Of a stretch of 64,000 nucleotides of DNA, positions 62,856-64,000 are shown piece after piece. Within the stretch, counting starts at the first letter, position 1. Each line of letters starts with the position of its first letter. The position numbers were made by a program, and so were the translations under genes. Under the pieces are notes generated by a model. It was given only the letters and a program-made list of their open reading frames with translations, was not told the DNA's origin and searched no databases. The stretch comes from Ferroplasma acidiphilum (GTDB lineage: Archaea > Thermoplasmatota > Thermoplasmata > Thermoplasmatales > Thermoplasmataceae), in NCBI RefSeq assembly GCF_002078355.1, contig NZ_CP015363.1, positions 434,001 through 498,000 of the forward strand, in the 5' to 3' direction.

Positions 62856-63891
62856 GTTCTAAGGTCGCCATCGTTCCTAACGTTGCCTCTTCAGGGATAC
62901 CAGTGTTCCCTTTGTACGCATCTCTGTCTACGTACAATTGATCTATGCCTTCCTCAAATACTGGACGCAATGCTATGTTGAACGAAGCATTGGCATCAGC
63001 ATGATCAACGTGCCCGCAATTGTTGCACTTAAATGATTTTCCTGAACGGTTGCCTATCTGTCCACATCTGCTATACTCTTTAGATGTATTATATGGATCG
63101 ACATAGGCAACAGGTATTCCAAGTAGTCTGGCCTTATATTCTATCATATTTTTAAGCTCATAGAATGACCAGCTATTCAGGGAATACCTGAAACTCCTGC
63201 CCGATTTTGCATTTCTTATTCCATTTAGATATTCGAGCTTTATTCCCATTCCATTATCCTTAGCTTCCTGCACTATCTTTCTTGCTACCTTATGGTTAAT
63301 ATCTTTGACTATTCTGCTTTCCCTGTTCTTTATTCTCTTAGCTTTCCTGTATTTCCCTTTCTTCTGCAGATTCTTCCTCATATTCTTATATTTCTTATGC
63401 ACATGCCCTGCTTCCTTTCCAAGCTTTATTATTTTCCCGGTTTCAGGATTGCCAGCAACAGCAATATGCCCTGTTGTATTCCTGTCCACACCTAAGTATC
63501 CATTGGGTTCAATTAAATCATTATCAGGGATATTTATAGATACATATGCAAATTTATTGTCAAGTTCAATCTGGCTTATTTTATCAAAATCATTCCTGAA
63601 ATAATAGTTTAAAGTTAGCTTCAAAGGAGTTATGTTTATTGTTCTATCTATCTGGTTACATTTTATTCCCTGATGTGGCACTGTTAATTTTATTTTATGT
63701 ACATCCTTTGCTTTTGAATTCCTGGAGTATTTCCTTAATATCTGGTTTGAAATGGCTGATTTTAACCCGAACTGTTTTACATCCCTGGATATAATGGATT
63801 TTGTTTTAATGGCAAACTCTGCTATTAGCCTGGCTTTGTTTAATTCTTCAGAAAAATCTTTGCCATGTTTAATTTTATATGTTAATATCAT
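62842..63891 (-). CDS. tnpB: TnpB RNA-guided nuclease of an IS605-type element
   Basis: A 349-residue TnpB. RuvC motifs are intact: GVDRNTTGHIAV (Asp), KLEYLNGIR (Glu) and DHADANASFNI (Asp). A zinc finger is formed by CGQIG...KCNNCGHVDHAD (Cys4 type). ATG 63891 is chosen because it makes an ATGA overlap with the tnpA stop and MILTYKIKHG is a normal TnpB start. TnpB proteins cut DNA guided by an RNA from the element's end. The protein looks functional. Confidence 0.9.
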   Translation of the reverse strand: MILTYKIKHGKDFSEELNKARLIAEFAIKTKSIISRDVKQFGLKSAISNQILRKYSRNSKAKDVHKIKLTVPHQGIKCNQIDRTINITPLKLTLNYYFRNDFDKISQIELDNKFAYVSINIPDNDLIEPNGYLGVDRNTTGHIAVAGNPETGKIIKLGKEAGHVHKKYKNMRKNLQKKGKYRKAKRIKNRESRIVKDINHKVARKIVQEAKDNGMGIKLEYLNGIRNAKSGRSFRYSLNSWSFYELKNMIEYKARLLGIPVAYVDPYNTSKEYSRCGQIGNRSGKSFKCNNCGHVDHADANASFNIALRPVFEEGIDQLYVDRDAYKGNTGIPEEATLGTMATLEPHML

Positions 63892-64000
63892 ACTTTCTTC
63901 TGATCCTCTATATATTTCCTGACTACTGACTCGGATATATGCCCTACAGATTCTATATAATAGCTTCTTGTCCATAGTGTTGGCAGCTTGCGTTTCAATA
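63888..64000 (-). CDS. tnpA: TnpA transposase, C-terminal end (partial)
   Basis: The last 36 or so codons of a Y1-type IS200 transposase run off the window. LPTLWTRSYYIESVGHI and RKYIEDQKKV are the typical C-terminus. The stop TGA (63888-63890) overlaps the tnpB start. The HuH and Tyr motifs lie outside the window. Confidence 0.8.
   Translation of the reverse strand, partial: LKRKLPTLWTRSYYIESVGHISESVVRKYIEDQKKV

Larger units (their letters stand above)
62826..64000 (-). mobile_element. IS200/IS605-type insertion sequence (left part outside window)
   Basis: The element holds the tail of tnpA, an overlapping tnpB and a right-end hairpin (62835-62855), with the end at about 62826. This gene order and the short-stem end are typical of IS200/IS605 elements, which have no inverted terminal repeats. 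The other end lies beyond 64000. Confidence 0.85.

Noticed and set aside
1-64000. CRISPR array or rRNA genes
   Set aside because: No regularly spaced direct repeats and no rRNA-like conserved segments were seen.

Overview
The window is a chromosomal stretch of a low-GC archaeon of the order Thermoplasmatales, most like Ferroplasma or a close relative. This rests on AT-rich DNA with many TATA-type, apparently leaderless promoters, archaeal Shine-Dalgarno cores (GGTGAT, GGAG), an archaeosine enzyme, a LysW-type amino-acid operon, a sulfur oxygenase/reductase, a PMA-type H+-ATPase and a bacterial-type GrpE-DnaK-DnaJ set. No rRNA and no CRISPR array was seen. The assignment is inference from gene content.

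Region by region: 1-4.7 kb carries the end of a tRNA, a GNAT enzyme and a block with a Snf7/ESCRT-III-like protein, two small membrane proteins and an MIT-AAA (Vps4/CdvC-like) ATPase with an unknown partner, a candidate membrane-remodelling module. 4.8-8.6 kb has a glycosyltransferase-like protein and an acyltransferase / M20 hydrolase / N-acylamino-acid-racemase trio. 8.7-12.6 kb is a trehalose cluster (GH15 enzyme, OtsA, OtsB). 12.6-20.6 kb holds an SDR, an MFS carrier, a P-type H+-ATPase, an isochorismatase-like protein, a ParA pair, a divergent SDR and a cupin. 21.1-26.2 kb is a complete lysW-Y-Z-J-X-K operon, lysW being only 57 codons.

27-34 kb is a fatty-acid beta-oxidation divergon: a fused hydroxyacyl-CoA dehydrogenase/enoyl-CoA hydratase faces an operon of acyl-CoA ligase, thiolase and two acyl-CoA dehydrogenases, the second without its catalytic glutamate. 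34.4-39.2 kb is a kdp potassium-uptake operon with two unusual small leading genes. 39.5-43.2 kb has MEMO, nitrilase and MqnA/D-like genes and an OB-fold membrane protein. 43.2-44.4 kb is a decayed island beside tRNA-Val. 44.6-48 kb has RaSEA, an aroQ-tyrA pair with a palindromic candidate operator, and thiL. 48-51.6 kb is grpE-dnaK-dnaJ. 51.8-52.7 kb is sulfur oxygenase/reductase.

53.2-62.6 kb looks like an amino-acid or 2-oxo-acid catabolic region: an Lrp regulator divergent from a class III aminotransferase, an APC permease and an amidase, followed by aldehyde dehydrogenase, SCP2-like protein, a benzoylformate-decarboxylase-like enzyme and a 2-hydroxyacid dehydrogenase. The window ends in an IS200/IS605-type element with an intact TnpB and the tail of TnpA.
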